64,000 nt of DNA from Flavobacterium sp. (GTDB taxonomy: Bacteria > Bacteroidota > Bacteroidia > Flavobacteriales > Flavobacteriaceae), in assembly GCA_015234525.1 (NCBI GenBank), contig JADGMX010000033.1, positions 1-64,000 of the forward strand. The letters are read 5' to 3'. Below the pieces are notes generated by a model. The model made no database searches. It saw only the letters and a list, made by a program, of their open reading frames with translations, and was not told the DNA's origin. How positions within the stretch are numbered: position 1 is the first letter of the stretch; each line of letters starts with the position of its first letter. This document shows, in pieces, positions 52,844 to 61,168 of the stretch. Made by a program: the position numbers and the translations under genes.

Positions 52844-53215
52844 ATGGAAGTTTCAGGAAGGGTAAAAGTAATTAATCCGGAGCAGCAAGTTAGCGGCAGC
52901 TTCAAGAAAAGAGAAATTGTGGTAACTACTGAAGAGCAGTATCCGCAACACATTATGATCGAATTTACGCAGGACAAATGTGACCTGCTTAACAATTATC
53001 GTCCCGGCGATCAGGTAAAGGTTTCAATCAATTTGCGTGGCCGCGAATGGGTTAACCCGCAAGGCGAAACAAGATATTTTAACAGCATTCAAGGTTGGAG
53101 AATCGAGAAAATGGGAGCAGAAGCGCCGGCAGCTTATCAAGGTCAAACGCCACCGCCAACATTCCCACCAGCTGCAAATTTTACAGAAGAAGACCACGAC
53201 GACCTTCCTTTCTAA
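52844..53215 (+). CDS. DUF3127 protein: SSB-like OB fold with SSB-type C-terminal tip
   Basis: 123 residues. The N-terminal 85 (MEVSGRVKVINPEQQVSGSF ... GDQVKVSINLRGREW) form a probable OB fold; a Pro/Ala/Gln linker follows; the end EEDHDDLPF copies the acidic D-D-L-P-F tip by which SSB recruits DNA-repair proteins. Compare ENDLPF at the end of the ssb gene here. Probably a DNA-binding SSB relative. Co-transcribed with the flavin reductase gene. Confidence 0.85.
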   Translation: MEVSGRVKVINPEQQVSGSFKKREIVVTTEEQYPQHIMIEFTQDKCDLLNNYRPGDQVKVSINLRGREWVNPQGETRYFNSIQGWRIEKMGAEAPAAYQGQTPPPTFPPAANFTEEDHDDLPF

Positions 53216-53236
53216 AATTGAAAATAGATTTTTTAA

Positions 53237-53262
53237 GACCCGGAACTTCTCCGGGTTTTTTA
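53237..53262 (+). terminator. Terminator whose T run merges with the aat promoter
   Basis: ACCCGG/CCGGGT hairpin with loop AACTTCT, then T6; the next bases form the -7 box of aat. Confidence 0.8.
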
Positions 53263-53268
53263 TTTTTG
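53261..53268 (+). promoter_or_regulatory. -7 box TATTTTTG four bases before the aat start (leaderless)
   Basis: Exact TAnnTTTG match ending at 53268; the ATG is at 53273. It overlaps the tail of the preceding terminator. Confidence 0.55.
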
Positions 53269-53272
53269 CCAG

Positions 53273-53908
53273 ATGTACAAAGTAACTTCCGAACTTTATT
53301 TCCCGCCTGCAGAATCCGCGGGTTACAACGGAATCGTAGCCTACGGTGGCGATCTTTCACCTGAAAGGTTACTGCTGGCGTATCGAAGCGGAATTTTCCC
53401 GTGGTTCAGCGACAATGAACCGATTTTGTGGTGGTCGCCGCCCGAAAGAATGGTGCTTTTCTTCAACGAACTAATCATCTCGAAAAGCATGCGGAAAGTG
53501 TTGCGCTCGGGCGAGTTTACTGTGACGTTTAACCAAAATTTTGAGGATGTCATCTTCAATTGCGCCAACGTCAAGCGTCACGATGAAAACGGAACCTGGA
53601 TTACCGACGAGATGCAGAAAGCCTACATCCAGTTGCATAAAATGGGCGTCGCCACGTCGGTTGAGGTCTGGAAAGACAACCAACTGGTCGGCGGATTATA
53701 CGGTGTTGATCTCCAAAATATTTTTTGTGGCGAGAGCATGTTTTCCAAAGTTTCGAATGCGTCGAAAGTGGCGTTTATCGCACTGTCTCACTACTTAAAC
53801 GAACACGGCTACAAACTTTTGGACTGCCAAATTTACAACGATCACCTGGCTTCGTTGGGTGCACGCGAGATTGATCGGGCGGATTTCCTGGAGATTATAG
53901 GCGCTTAA
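53273..53908 (+). CDS. aat: Leucyl/phenylalanyl-tRNA-protein transferase
   Basis: N-end-rule enzyme that adds Leu or Phe to proteins with N-terminal Lys or Arg, marking them for ClpAP-type degradation. 211 residues with YRSGIFPWFSDNEPILWWSPPERMVL, TWITDEM, and GGLYGVDLQNIFCGESMFS characteristic of Aat. Its TAA stop overlaps the convergent tag stop. Confidence 0.95.
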   Translation: MYKVTSELYFPPAESAGYNGIVAYGGDLSPERLLLAYRSGIFPWFSDNEPILWWSPPERMVLFFNELIISKSMRKVLRSGEFTVTFNQNFEDVIFNCANVKRHDENGTWITDEMQKAYIQLHKMGVATSVEVWKDNQLVGGLYGVDLQNIFCGESMFSKVSNASKVAFIALSHYLNEHGYKLLDCQIYNDHLASLGAREIDRADFLEIIGA

Positions 53909-54471
53909 TTTTGGGTGCGTAAAAAGCAGTCGGACACATGGTCATTTACCATTCCGGTTGCCTGCATTTGCGCGTAAATCACCGTCGATCCTACGAATTT
54001 GAATCCGCGTTTTTTTAAATCTTTGCTAATCTGATCGGATAGCGGCGTGGTTGCCGGAATGTCTTTTAGCGTTTTCGGATGGTTGTCGATCGGTTTGCCA
54101 CCGGTAAAATTCCAGATGTATTTCGAAAAACTGCCAAACTCATTTTGCACTTCCATAAAAGCCAAAGCGTTTGAAATTGCCGCCCGGATTTTGGCGCCAT
54201 TCCGAATGATTCCGGCGTTTTGCATCAGTTCATCGATTTTTTCCTGGTCGTATGTTGCGATCTTTTTATAGTCGAAATCGTCGAAAGCAGCTCTGAAATT
54301 TTCACGTTTGCGAAGAATGGTCAGCCAACTCAATCCGGCCTGAAAAGTTTCGAGCACCAGAAATTCGAAAAGCGTTTCATCGTCATATGTCGGTTTTCCC
54401 CATTCTTGATCGTGGTATGCGACATAAAGATCATCACCCAAGCACCAAGCACATCGTTTTTTATCATTCAT
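53905..54471 (-). CDS. tag: DNA-3-methyladenine glycosylase I
   Basis: Excises 3-methyladenine from DNA. 188 residues; zinc-binding residues are in place (CAWC start, YHDQEWG, and the C-terminal NDHVSDC), with substrate-pocket FQAGLSWLTILRKRENFR near 45. Convergent with aat, sharing the TTAA stop overlap. Confidence 0.95.
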   Translation of the reverse strand: MNDKKRCAWCLGDDLYVAYHDQEWGKPTYDDETLFEFLVLETFQAGLSWLTILRKRENFRAAFDDFDYKKIATYDQEKIDELMQNAGIIRNGAKIRAAISNALAFMEVQNEFGSFSKYIWNFTGGKPIDNHPKTLKDIPATTPLSDQISKDLKKRGFKFVGSTVIYAQMQATGMVNDHVSDCFLRTQN

Positions 54472-54514
54472 TTTACTGCTTTTGCCGAAATTTATTGATT
54501 ATTATTGAATTTGT

Positions 54515-54650
54515 GGGCGCAACCCGTGGCAATTTCACGGGAAAGTACGGGTCGGGCTGTCGCTATATCTTTATTGCCGCAGCTATTTTTTGGTAACATT
54601 TTACAAGTGCCGGCGACAATAAAGGATGCCGCTTCCATCCCTTGCGCGGG
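54515..54650 (+). repeat. Dispersed structured repeat, type II, copy H
   Basis: From GGGCGCAACCCG to CATCCCTTGCGCGGG. Terminal stem GCGCAA/TTGCGC; core GTCGGGCTGTCGCTATATCT ... AAAGGATGCCGCTTCCATCC; central arm CTTTATTGCCG / CGGCGACAATAAAG. Longest copy (136 bases), just upstream of the M3 peptidase gene. Confidence 0.82.
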
Positions 54651-54691
54651 TTTGCCGGTTAGATTCAGTATATTTACTTTTTTTAAAAATT

Positions 54692-56797
54692 ATGAGAAAA
54701 ATCGTTTTTATCCTATCCGTTTTTGCCATGAGTCAAGTTAACGCCCAAAAAGAATCCAATCCGCTTCTACAAGATTGGAAAGGCCCGAATAATGGAGCTC
54801 CGGCTTTCAATGAATACAAGGTTTCGCATTTCAAACCCGCACTCGAATCAGCGATGAAAGAGGATTTAGCCGAGCTTGATGCCATTGCCAATAACAAGCA
54901 AACGCCAACATTCGAAAATACCATTTTGGCGTTGGAGAAGTCGGGCAAGAAACTCTCGCGCGTTCTTGCGGTTTATTATGTATTCAGTTCAAATATTAAT
55001 ACGCCTGATTTTGAAGCCGTTCAAACCGAAATGGAGCCAAAGCTTGCTAGTCACCGCGATAAAAAGACACAAAATAAAAAGTTGTTTTTGCGAATCGAGC
55101 ATGTTCACAACAATCAGGACAAGATGAACGTCACTGAAGAACAAAAGCGATTAATCGACAAGTATTATGAAAACTATGTTCTAGAAGGGGCTCGTTTAGA
55201 TGGCGATGCGAAACAAAAACTTGGCACAATCAACCAGCAACTTGCGGTTTTGTACACCAAATTCAGCCAGAATCTCCTGGCCGAAGAAAACAATCAGTGT
55301 TTGGAAATTGCGAACCAAGCCCAACTTAAAGGAATGCCGGCAGATTTTATTGAAGCTGCGAAATTAAAATCGAAAGAGTCGGGAAAAAAGGCATTTGGTT
55401 GCATCGAAAATACGCGTTCGTCTGTCGAGCCGCTATTGACTTATGCCGATGATCGGTCGGTTCGCGAAAAGGCGTGGCGAATGTTTATCAATCGTGGCGA
55501 TAACGGAAATGCAAACGACAACAACCAATTGATTTCTGACATTTTAAAACTGAGAACCGAACGTGCCAAATTGCTCGGATTTCAAAACCACGCCGATTGG
55601 AAGTTGTCAAATACCATGGCGAAAACGCCGGCTGCGGCAATGAAACTCATGATGGATGTTTGGGCGCCAGCTGTAGCGCAGGTTCGTGCTGAGGTTGCCG
55701 ACATGCAGAAGATTGTTGATTCAGAAGGCGGCAAGTTTAAAATCGAGCCGTGGGATTACAGATATTATGCTGAGAAAGTAAGAAAGAGCCGTTACGATTT
55801 GGATCAGAATCAGGTAATGGAATACCTGCAATTGGACAAACTTCGTGAGGGAATGTTTTGGGTTGCAGGCGAAATGTTCAATATGAATTTTACGCCGGCT
55901 AAAAACATTCAGGTGTTTCACCCCGATGTAAAAGTATGGGAAGTTACCAATAAGACAAACGGCAAGTATGTCGGATTATTCTACTTTGATCCGTACGCCA
56001 GAAAAGGCAAAAGAAGTGGTGCCTGGATGACCGATTACAGAAGTCAGGAGCGCTTTAACGGCGAGGTGCCGACGCTTGTTTCGAACAATTCGAATTTCAT
56101 CAAAGGAAAAGATGGCGAGCCTGTGTTGATTTCCTGGGACGATGCGACGACATTGTTTCACGAGTTCGGACATGCGTTGCACGGTTTGGCGAGCGATGTG
56201 AATTATCCGATGCTTTCGGGGACAAATGTGACCAGGGATTACGTTGAATTCCCGTCGCAGGTTTTAGAGCGTTGGTTGACTACTCCTGAGATATTGCAGA
56301 ACTACGCGTTGCATTTCAAGACCGGAAAGCCAATGCCGAAGGAATTAATTGAAAAGATCGAGAACGCCTCGAAGTTTAACATCGGATTTGAAACGGTGGA
56401 ATATTTATCGAGTGCGCTTGTCGATATGAAACTGCACATGACAACAGAAGCGATTGATGTTGATACGTTTGAACGCGAAACATTAGCTGAAATTGGCATG
56501 CCGTCCGAAATTGTGATGCGACATAGAATTCCGCAGTTTGCGCACCTGTTTTCAGACGATGGTTATTCAGCCGGGTATTACAGTTATTTGTGGGCTGATG
56601 TTATCTCTGCTGATGCATGGGAAGCGTTTTTAGAAGGCAAAGGCGGTTATGACAAAGAAGTAGGCGCCAGGCTTTTAAAATATGTTTTGAGCGCGGGCAA
56701 TTCGATTGATCAGAATGAAGCATACCGCAAGTTCAGAGGTCGTGACCCAAAGGTGGATGCGTTGATGAAATCGCGCGGTTTTCCGATTGGGAAATAA
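54692..56797 (+). CDS. M3-family metallopeptidase (dipeptidyl carboxypeptidase-like)
   Basis: 701 residues with a Sec signal peptide (MRKIVFILSVFAMSQVNAQ), so periplasmic. Zinc motif HEFGHALHGL near residue 490 with the third ligand Glu downstream (DYVEFPSQVLE), as in Dcp/thimet oligopeptidases. Start at 54692; an in-frame ATG at 54626 lies inside repeat copy H and would prepend non-conserved residues. Single gene, no adjacent partner. Confidence 0.94.
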   Translation: MRKIVFILSVFAMSQVNAQKESNPLLQDWKGPNNGAPAFNEYKVSHFKPALESAMKEDLAELDAIANNKQTPTFENTILALEKSGKKLSRVLAVYYVFSSNINTPDFEAVQTEMEPKLASHRDKKTQNKKLFLRIEHVHNNQDKMNVTEEQKRLIDKYYENYVLEGARLDGDAKQKLGTINQQLAVLYTKFSQNLLAEENNQCLEIANQAQLKGMPADFIEAAKLKSKESGKKAFGCIENTRSSVEPLLTYADDRSVREKAWRMFINRGDNGNANDNNQLISDILKLRTERAKLLGFQNHADWKLSNTMAKTPAAAMKLMMDVWAPAVAQVRAEVADMQKIVDSEGGKFKIEPWDYRYYAEKVRKSRYDLDQNQVMEYLQLDKLREGMFWVAGEMFNMNFTPAKNIQVFHPDVKVWEVTNKTNGKYVGLFYFDPYARKGKRSGAWMTDYRSQERFNGEVPTLVSNNSNFIKGKDGEPVLISWDDATTLFHEFGHALHGLASDVNYPMLSGTNVTRDYVEFPSQVLERWLTTPEILQNYALHFKTGKPMPKELIEKIENASKFNIGFETVEYLSSALVDMKLHMTTEAIDVDTFERETLAEIGMPSEIVMRHRIPQFAHLFSDDGYSAGYYSYLWADVISADAWEAFLEGKGGYDKEVGARLLKYVLSAGNSIDQNEAYRKFRGRDPKVDALMKSRGFPIGK

Positions 56798-56875
56798 GTA
56801 AGTAAAAAGGTAAGATGTTGCGTCGTGGGATTTTCTCATGTCGCAACATTTTTTTTAATATCATATTTTTAAAAA

Positions 56876-57175
56876 ATGGAGCAAATACGGTTGAATTCGC
56901 ACAAAGCATTTAAGTTAAGTTGTGCAGCCTTTGTGATGATTGTGCTATCAATCGGGGTTTTGATAATTAACAACGGAAACGGTTTGAATCTGCCGGCGGT
57001 AATCATTGGCGGCGGTTTCAGCCTTGGCGGCATCCTTGGGGTTGTTGGCTGGATTTACAGTTTAAAAGGAGTTAAAGAACCCATAACGGCTCGAAAGGTA
57101 CTCGCATTGCTCTTTAATAGTTTTATAGTTCTATTGTTTGTGGCGTTTCTTCTTGGCGATTTATTAGGCTCGTAG
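56876..57175 (+). CDS. Small membrane protein
   Basis: 99 residues with three hydrophobic segments (15-33, 40-62, 78-98), separated by a Gly-rich turn (IIGGGFSLGGILG). No family recognised. A-rich sequence precedes the ATG. Stands between the M3 peptidase gene and repeat copy J. Confidence 0.65.
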   Translation: MEQIRLNSHKAFKLSCAAFVMIVLSIGVLIINNGNGLNLPAVIIGGGFSLGGILGVVGWIYSLKGVKEPITARKVLALLFNSFIVLLFVAFLLGDLLGS

Positions 57176-57220
57176 GTGGCTTTCTATGAAGTTGAAAAGC
57201 GGCAACTCGCAATTAGTTTG

Positions 57221-57330
57221 CACCAGCGATGGGCGGCGATATCCTTTTATTGCGATTTCGGTTTTAGAAAGTACCGATGGATTTTAGGCAATAAAAGATA
57301 AAGCAGACAGCGCGGCGCTTGCGGGTGCCC
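57221..57330 (-). repeat. Dispersed structured repeat, type II, copy J
   Basis: On the minus strand from GGGCACCCGCAAGCGCC to CATCGCTGGTG. Terminal stem GCACC/GGTGC; core GCTGTCTGCTTTATCTTTTA ... TAAAAGGATATCGCC with central stem CTTTTATTGC/GCAATAAAAG. It ends exactly at the stop codon of the oxidoreductase gene. Confidence 0.78.
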
Positions 57331-57971
57331 TAAACATGCTTTCGGATATCCTGACCGACAATCAGGTGAGATCCGTTTGGCAGCGATTTGGCGGTATTGA
57401 GCATCGCCTGCGCAAGCATTTTGGTGGGAAGCGGCTTATAAGATTTTAAAAGTCCGATAGAATTGAAAAAGTATAAAGCTTTGGTCGACAGATTTTCGAG
57501 TAGTCGGTTGCTGTCTTTTCGATCGAGGGAAAGCGGTTGGAAGATAATTAGTTTGCTGAAATTGAGCTGCCTGATATCATCTTCGAGTTCGCCCTTGATT
57601 TTAGCGTAAAAGAACGGCGACGATTTGGACGCGTTTGCCGCCGAGACCAAGACGAGTGATGGAACGTTATTTTCTTTGGCAGCTTTTGCAAAATCGAGTT
57701 GGTAGGTATAATCCACTTTTTTCTGCGCTTGCTTGCTTCCGGCGTCTTTGAGCGTGGTGCCGAGAGCTGAGAAAAGCACATCGCCAGCGACAAGGTGTTT
57801 GTATGAATCCGGGTTGTCGAAATCGGTGATATGGGCGTGAAGTTTGGGATGGCTGAAATCGAAATCGCGGCGGACAAAAGCGGTGATTTGAGTGATTGTA
57901 GGATCGGTAAGAAGCAGAGGCAGAAGGTCTTTTCCAGTGGCGCCTGTTGCTCCGATAAGAAGTACTTTCAT
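57330..57971 (-). CDS. NAD(P)H-binding oxidoreductase (atypical SDR)
   Basis: 213 residues starting MKVLLIGATGATGKDLLPLL, an NAD(P)-binding GxxGxxG motif, with the NmrA/HTATIP2-like pattern LFSALGTTLKDAGSKQAQKK and PLSLDRKDSNRLLE. Catalytic Tyr/Lys of classical SDRs cannot be placed with confidence. Substrate unknown. Monocistronic. Confidence 0.87.
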   Translation of the reverse strand: MKVLLIGATGATGKDLLPLLLTDPTITQITAFVRRDFDFSHPKLHAHITDFDNPDSYKHLVAGDVLFSALGTTLKDAGSKQAQKKVDYTYQLDFAKAAKENNVPSLVLVSAANASKSSPFFYAKIKGELEDDIRQLNFSKLIIFQPLSLDRKDSNRLLENLSTKALYFFNSIGLLKSYKPLPTKMLAQAMLNTAKSLPNGSHLIVGQDIRKHV

Positions 57972-58027
57972 GGCTTTTCTTTTAAAGGTAATTGAAATTT
58001 TGGGGACGATACGCCATATTTAACAAA

Positions 58028-58057
58028 TAAAAAACCCGCCTTTAGGAGCGGGTTTTT
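58028..58057 (-). terminator. Terminator of tsf
   Basis: AAACCCGC/GCGGGTTT hairpin, on the minus strand followed by T-rich sequence. Confidence 0.85.
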
Positions 58058-58076
58058 ATGTGATATGCGGTAAGGA

Positions 58077-58901
58077 TTAACCTAGAGCAGCACGTTTGAA
58101 GCCAGTAACCGTAAGGTTAGCATCAACCGATTTTACATAATTAGAAACGCTCATTGAGCCATCTTTAATGTAGTCTTGGTTAACAAGCGTGTTGTCTTTG
58201 AAGAAACGTTGCATTTTACCTTTAGAAATACCTTCAAGCATAGCTTCAGGCTTACCTTCTTGACGAAGTAGGTCTTTTGCGATTTCGATTTCTTTTGCGA
58301 TAGTATCTGCGTCAACACCGCTTTCGTCTAGTGCGATTGGGTTCATTGCAGCAGCTTGCATGGCCACGTTACGAGCAGCTTCTTCAGCTCCGTCTACGTT
58401 AGCAGAAAGCGCAACGATTGTAGCGATTTTGTTTCCGGCGTGGATGTAAGATCCGACGAAAGCTCCGCTAAGTTTCTCGAAAGAACCGATTTCGATTTTT
58501 TCTCCGATAACTCCGGTTTGTTCGATAAGTTTTTCAGACACGGTGATTCCGTTGAAATCAGCTGCAAGGAATTCCTCTTTAGTATTGTATTTAAGAGCAA
58601 GGTTTGCAAGGTCTTGAGCTAGTTTTACGAAAGATTCGTTTTTACCGACGAAGTCAGTTTCGCAGTTAAGTGTGATTACGACACCTTCAGTTTTATCGGC
58701 ATTTACAACAGCGATTGCAGCACCTTCAGTCGACTCGCGGTCTGAACGGTTAGCAGCTACTTTTTGGCCTTTTTTTCTAAGGTTTTCGATTGCAAGATCA
58801 AAATCGCCGTCAGCTTCAACAAGGGCTTTTTTACAGTCCATCATTCCGGCGCCGGTGATTGTTCTTAATTTATTTACGTCTGCAGCAGTAATAGTTGCCA
58901 T
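58077..58901 (-). CDS. tsf: Elongation factor Ts
   Basis: Guanine-nucleotide exchange factor for EF-Tu, 274 residues. N-terminal UBA-like domain with RTITGAGMMDCKKALVEADGD, and the core TDFVGKNESFVKLAQDLA that contacts EF-Tu. Lies downstream of rpsB with 127 bases between, which contain AAATTCCAAATTCCAATT-type words. Confidence 0.97.
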   Translation of the reverse strand: MATITAADVNKLRTITGAGMMDCKKALVEADGDFDLAIENLRKKGQKVAANRSDRESTEGAAIAVVNADKTEGVVITLNCETDFVGKNESFVKLAQDLANLALKYNTKEEFLAADFNGITVSEKLIEQTGVIGEKIEIGSFEKLSGAFVGSYIHAGNKIATIVALSANVDGAEEAARNVAMQAAAMNPIALDESGVDADTIAKEIEIAKDLLRQEGKPEAMLEGISKGKMQRFFKDNTLVNQDYIKDGSMSVSNYVKSVDANLTVTGFKRAALG

Positions 58902-59028
58902 AATTTTTTATCGTTTAATATTAGAAATGTGGTAAAACAAGAATTCCAATGATCAAATTCCAAATTCCAATTGATAAGGCGTTTCGGCCTCTTGGACTTT
59001 GGAATTTAAAAATTGGAATTTTAAATAT

Positions 59029-59829
59029 TTATTCTTCAGTTTTAGCTTCAGGAGCAGCAACTTCAGCTGGAGCAGCATCAACAACAGTGTTGTCGGTATC
59101 AGTCTCAGTAGCCGTTGTGTCTTCAGGAGTAGCGTCAGAATTTCTGTTAGAAAGACCTTCGATAACCGCACCGGTAACTAAAGATAAAATTTTGTCAATT
59201 GATTTAGAAGCATCATCATTTGATGGAATTACGTAATCAACCTCACGAGGGTCAGAGTTGGTATCCACCATTGCAAAAACTGGAATGTTTAATTTCTGAG
59301 CTTCTTTAATTGCAATATGTTCAGCCTTGATATCTACTACGAAAAGTGCAGCAGGAAGTCGAGACATGTCGGCGATAGAGCCTAAGTTTTTTTCTAGTTT
59401 AGCGCGTAGACGGTCAACCTGTAAACGCTCTTTTTTAGATAAAGTCATGAAAGTACCGTCTTTCTTCATTTTATCGATTGAAGCCATTTTCTTAACAGCT
59501 TTACGAATAGTAACGAAGTTTGTCAGCATTCCGCCCGGCCATCTTTCAGTGATGTACGGCATGTTAGCTGCGGCAGCTTTCTCAGCAACGATATCTTTTG
59601 CTTGTTTTTTGGTAGCTACGAATAAGATCTTTCTACCTGAAGCAGCAATTTTCTTAAGGGCTTCATTAGCCTCTTCGATTTTAGCTGCAGTTTTATATAG
59701 GTTGATAATGTGAATTCCATTACGCTCCATATAAATGTATGGGGCCATGTTTGGATCCCATTTTCTGGTCATGTGTCCGAAGTGTACACCTGCATCCAGC
59801 AATTCTTTTACATCTACTTTGTTTGCCAT
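59029..59829 (-). CDS. rpsB: 30S ribosomal protein S2
   Basis: 266 residues; starts MANKVDVKELLDAGVHFGHM and contains RKWDPNMAPYIYMERNGIHI and WPGGMLTNFVTIRKAVKKM. A Thr/Glu/Ala-rich acidic tail (DATPEDTTATETDTDN...) extends about 35 residues past the usual end, a lineage feature. Preceded by a 169-base region that may be a structured leader. Confidence 0.97.
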   Translation of the reverse strand: MANKVDVKELLDAGVHFGHMTRKWDPNMAPYIYMERNGIHIINLYKTAAKIEEANEALKKIAASGRKILFVATKKQAKDIVAEKAAAANMPYITERWPGGMLTNFVTIRKAVKKMASIDKMKKDGTFMTLSKKERLQVDRLRAKLEKNLGSIADMSRLPAALFVVDIKAEHIAIKEAQKLNIPVFAMVDTNSDPREVDYVIPSNDDASKSIDKILSLVTGAVIEGLSNRNSDATPEDTTATETDTDNTVVDAAPAEVAAPEAKTEE

Positions 59830-59852
59830 TTTAATTTTTTAGTTTACGTTCT

Positions 59853-59939
59853 GTTGTATTAGCAATGTTCCCTTTGGCTGTCGGCGGATGCCTATCTGCG
59901 CTTTAACAAGGCCTCATTTAGATGCTAAACTATTGCAAC
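59853..59939 (-). promoter_or_regulatory. Possible structured leader upstream of rpsB
   Basis: GTTG/CAAC (59853-59856 with 59936-59939) and TTAGC/GCTAA (59859-59863 with 59924-59928) can close a GC-rich interior. The interior is unlike the surrounding AT-rich gap. No exact -7 box was found between rpsI and rpsB. Confidence 0.35.
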
Positions 59940-59998
59940 AATAACTTTTTTAATTTTTTGAAAATTGAAATTCCGTGTTCCAATAAAGAAACGAAATA

Positions 59999-60385
59999 TT
60001 AACGTTTAGAGAACTGGAATCTCTTACGAGCTTTCTTCTGTCCGAATTTCTTACGTTCAACCATTCTCGGGTCACGTGTAAGAAGTCCTTCTGGCTTCAA
60101 GATCGCGCGGTTTTCAGCGTCAACTTCACACATTACGCGGGCAAGAGCCATACGTACTGCTTCAGCTTGTCCTGTTGAACCACCTCCGTTTACATTTACT
60201 TTCACGTCAAAGTTTGAAGCGTTTTCAGTCATTGAAAGCGGTTGTAAAACTTTGTACTGAAGTGTAGCAGTCGGGAAGTAAGTTTCAAATTCTTTTTTGT
60301 TTACCGTGATTTTACCGGTACCTTCTGTAACATAAACTCGTGCAACAGCGGTTTTTCTTCTTCCGATTTTGTGGATTGTAGCCAT
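59999..60385 (-). CDS. rpsI: 30S ribosomal protein S9
   Basis: 128 residues, MATIHKIGRRKTAVARVYV start and the C-terminal KKFGQKKARKRFQFSKR, whose last Arg reaches the P-site tRNA. Overlaps rplM by one base; the usual rplM-rpsI operon. Confidence 0.97.
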   Translation of the reverse strand: MATIHKIGRRKTAVARVYVTEGTGKITVNKKEFETYFPTATLQYKVLQPLSMTENASNFDVKVNVNGGGSTGQAEAVRMALARVMCEVDAENRAILKPEGLLTRDPRMVERKKFGQKKARKRFQFSKR

Positions 60386-60840
60386 TACTTAAGATCGTTT
60401 AAGTTAACTGTTTTAGGTTGTTGAGCCTCATATTTGTGCTCAGAACCTGTATTTACTTTTAGATTTCTGAAAAGTTCAGCTCCAAGTTTGTTCTTTGGAA
60501 GCATACCTTTTACAGCTTTTTCCACCAAGATTGAAGGGTTTTTCGCCTGCAATACTTTAGCGGTTAATGTTCTTTGTCCACCCGGGTAACCTGTATGACG
60601 CATGTAGATTTTGTCATCCATTTTTGATCCCGTTAGGTTGATTTTTTCTGCATTGATAACAATCACGTTATCACCGCAGTCGACGTGTGGCGTGTAACTT
60701 GGCTTGTACTTACCTCTAAGGATCATAGCGACTTTAGAAGCAAGACGACCTAAGTTGTGGCCTTCAGCATCTACAACAACCCACTCCTTCGTGATAGTGG
60801 CCTTGTTTGCTGAAATAGTCCTGTAGCTTAATGTGTTCAC
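60385..60840 (-). CDS. rplM: 50S ribosomal protein L13
   Basis: 151 residues; WVVVDAEGHNLGRLASKVAMILRGK and HTGYPGGQRTLTAKVL are the uL13 signatures. First gene of rplM-rpsI and probably of the longer rplM-rpsI-rpsB-tsf transcription unit. Promoter TTG-N19-TACTTTTG lies 45-75 bases upstream. Confidence 0.97.
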   Translation of the reverse strand: MNTLSYRTISANKATITKEWVVVDAEGHNLGRLASKVAMILRGKYKPSYTPHVDCGDNVIVINAEKINLTGSKMDDKIYMRHTGYPGGQRTLTAKVLQAKNPSILVEKAVKGMLPKNKLGAELFRNLKVNTGSEHKYEAQQPKTVNLNDLK

Positions 60841-60885
60841 AATAATTTATTTTAATTAAACATTCCGTCCCCAATAAAGGGGTTG

Positions 60886-60915
60886 CAAAAGTACAATTAA
60901 TTCTTTTAAATACAA
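60886..60915 (-). promoter_or_regulatory. rplM promoter, TTG-N19-TACTTTTG
   Basis: On the minus strand an exact -7 box at 60886-60893 and TTG at 60913-60915, the same 19-base spacing as ssb and rplU. The rest of the gap 60916-61114 shows no gene. Confidence 0.8.
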
Positions 60916-61114
60916 ATGGCTGGTAAATATTATTTTACCGACTTTATTGCTTGGTAAACAAGTGATAACATTCGGCTTTTTTCTACCTAAAATAACAAAT
61001 GCCGCCAATTTCATATTGGTCGCATTTGACACATCCAAACCTAACTTAAGTACTTTACTGTTTCATAATCGCGTGATTGACGAATATTATTTACTTTTAA
61101 TGCTTTTTGCGATC

Positions 61115-61122
61115 TAATTTTG
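61115..61122 (+). promoter_or_regulatory. -7 box of the LacI-type regulator gene (TAATTTTG)
   Basis: Exact TAnnTTTG match 46 bases before the ATG. Confidence 0.6.
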
Positions 61123-61168
61123 CCTTTTATAAAGGTACACTAAACACGGTTCAACATACGTTAAATAA

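Noticed and set aside
54626..54691. Longer start of the M3 peptidase
   Set aside because: The extension lies in repeat copy H; the signal peptide begins at 54692.
584..57330. Dispersed repeats as integron attC sites or IS ends
   Set aside because: No attC core sites (RYYYAAC/GTTRRRY), no integrase or transposase in the window, and the conserved arms differ from known IS inverted repeats.
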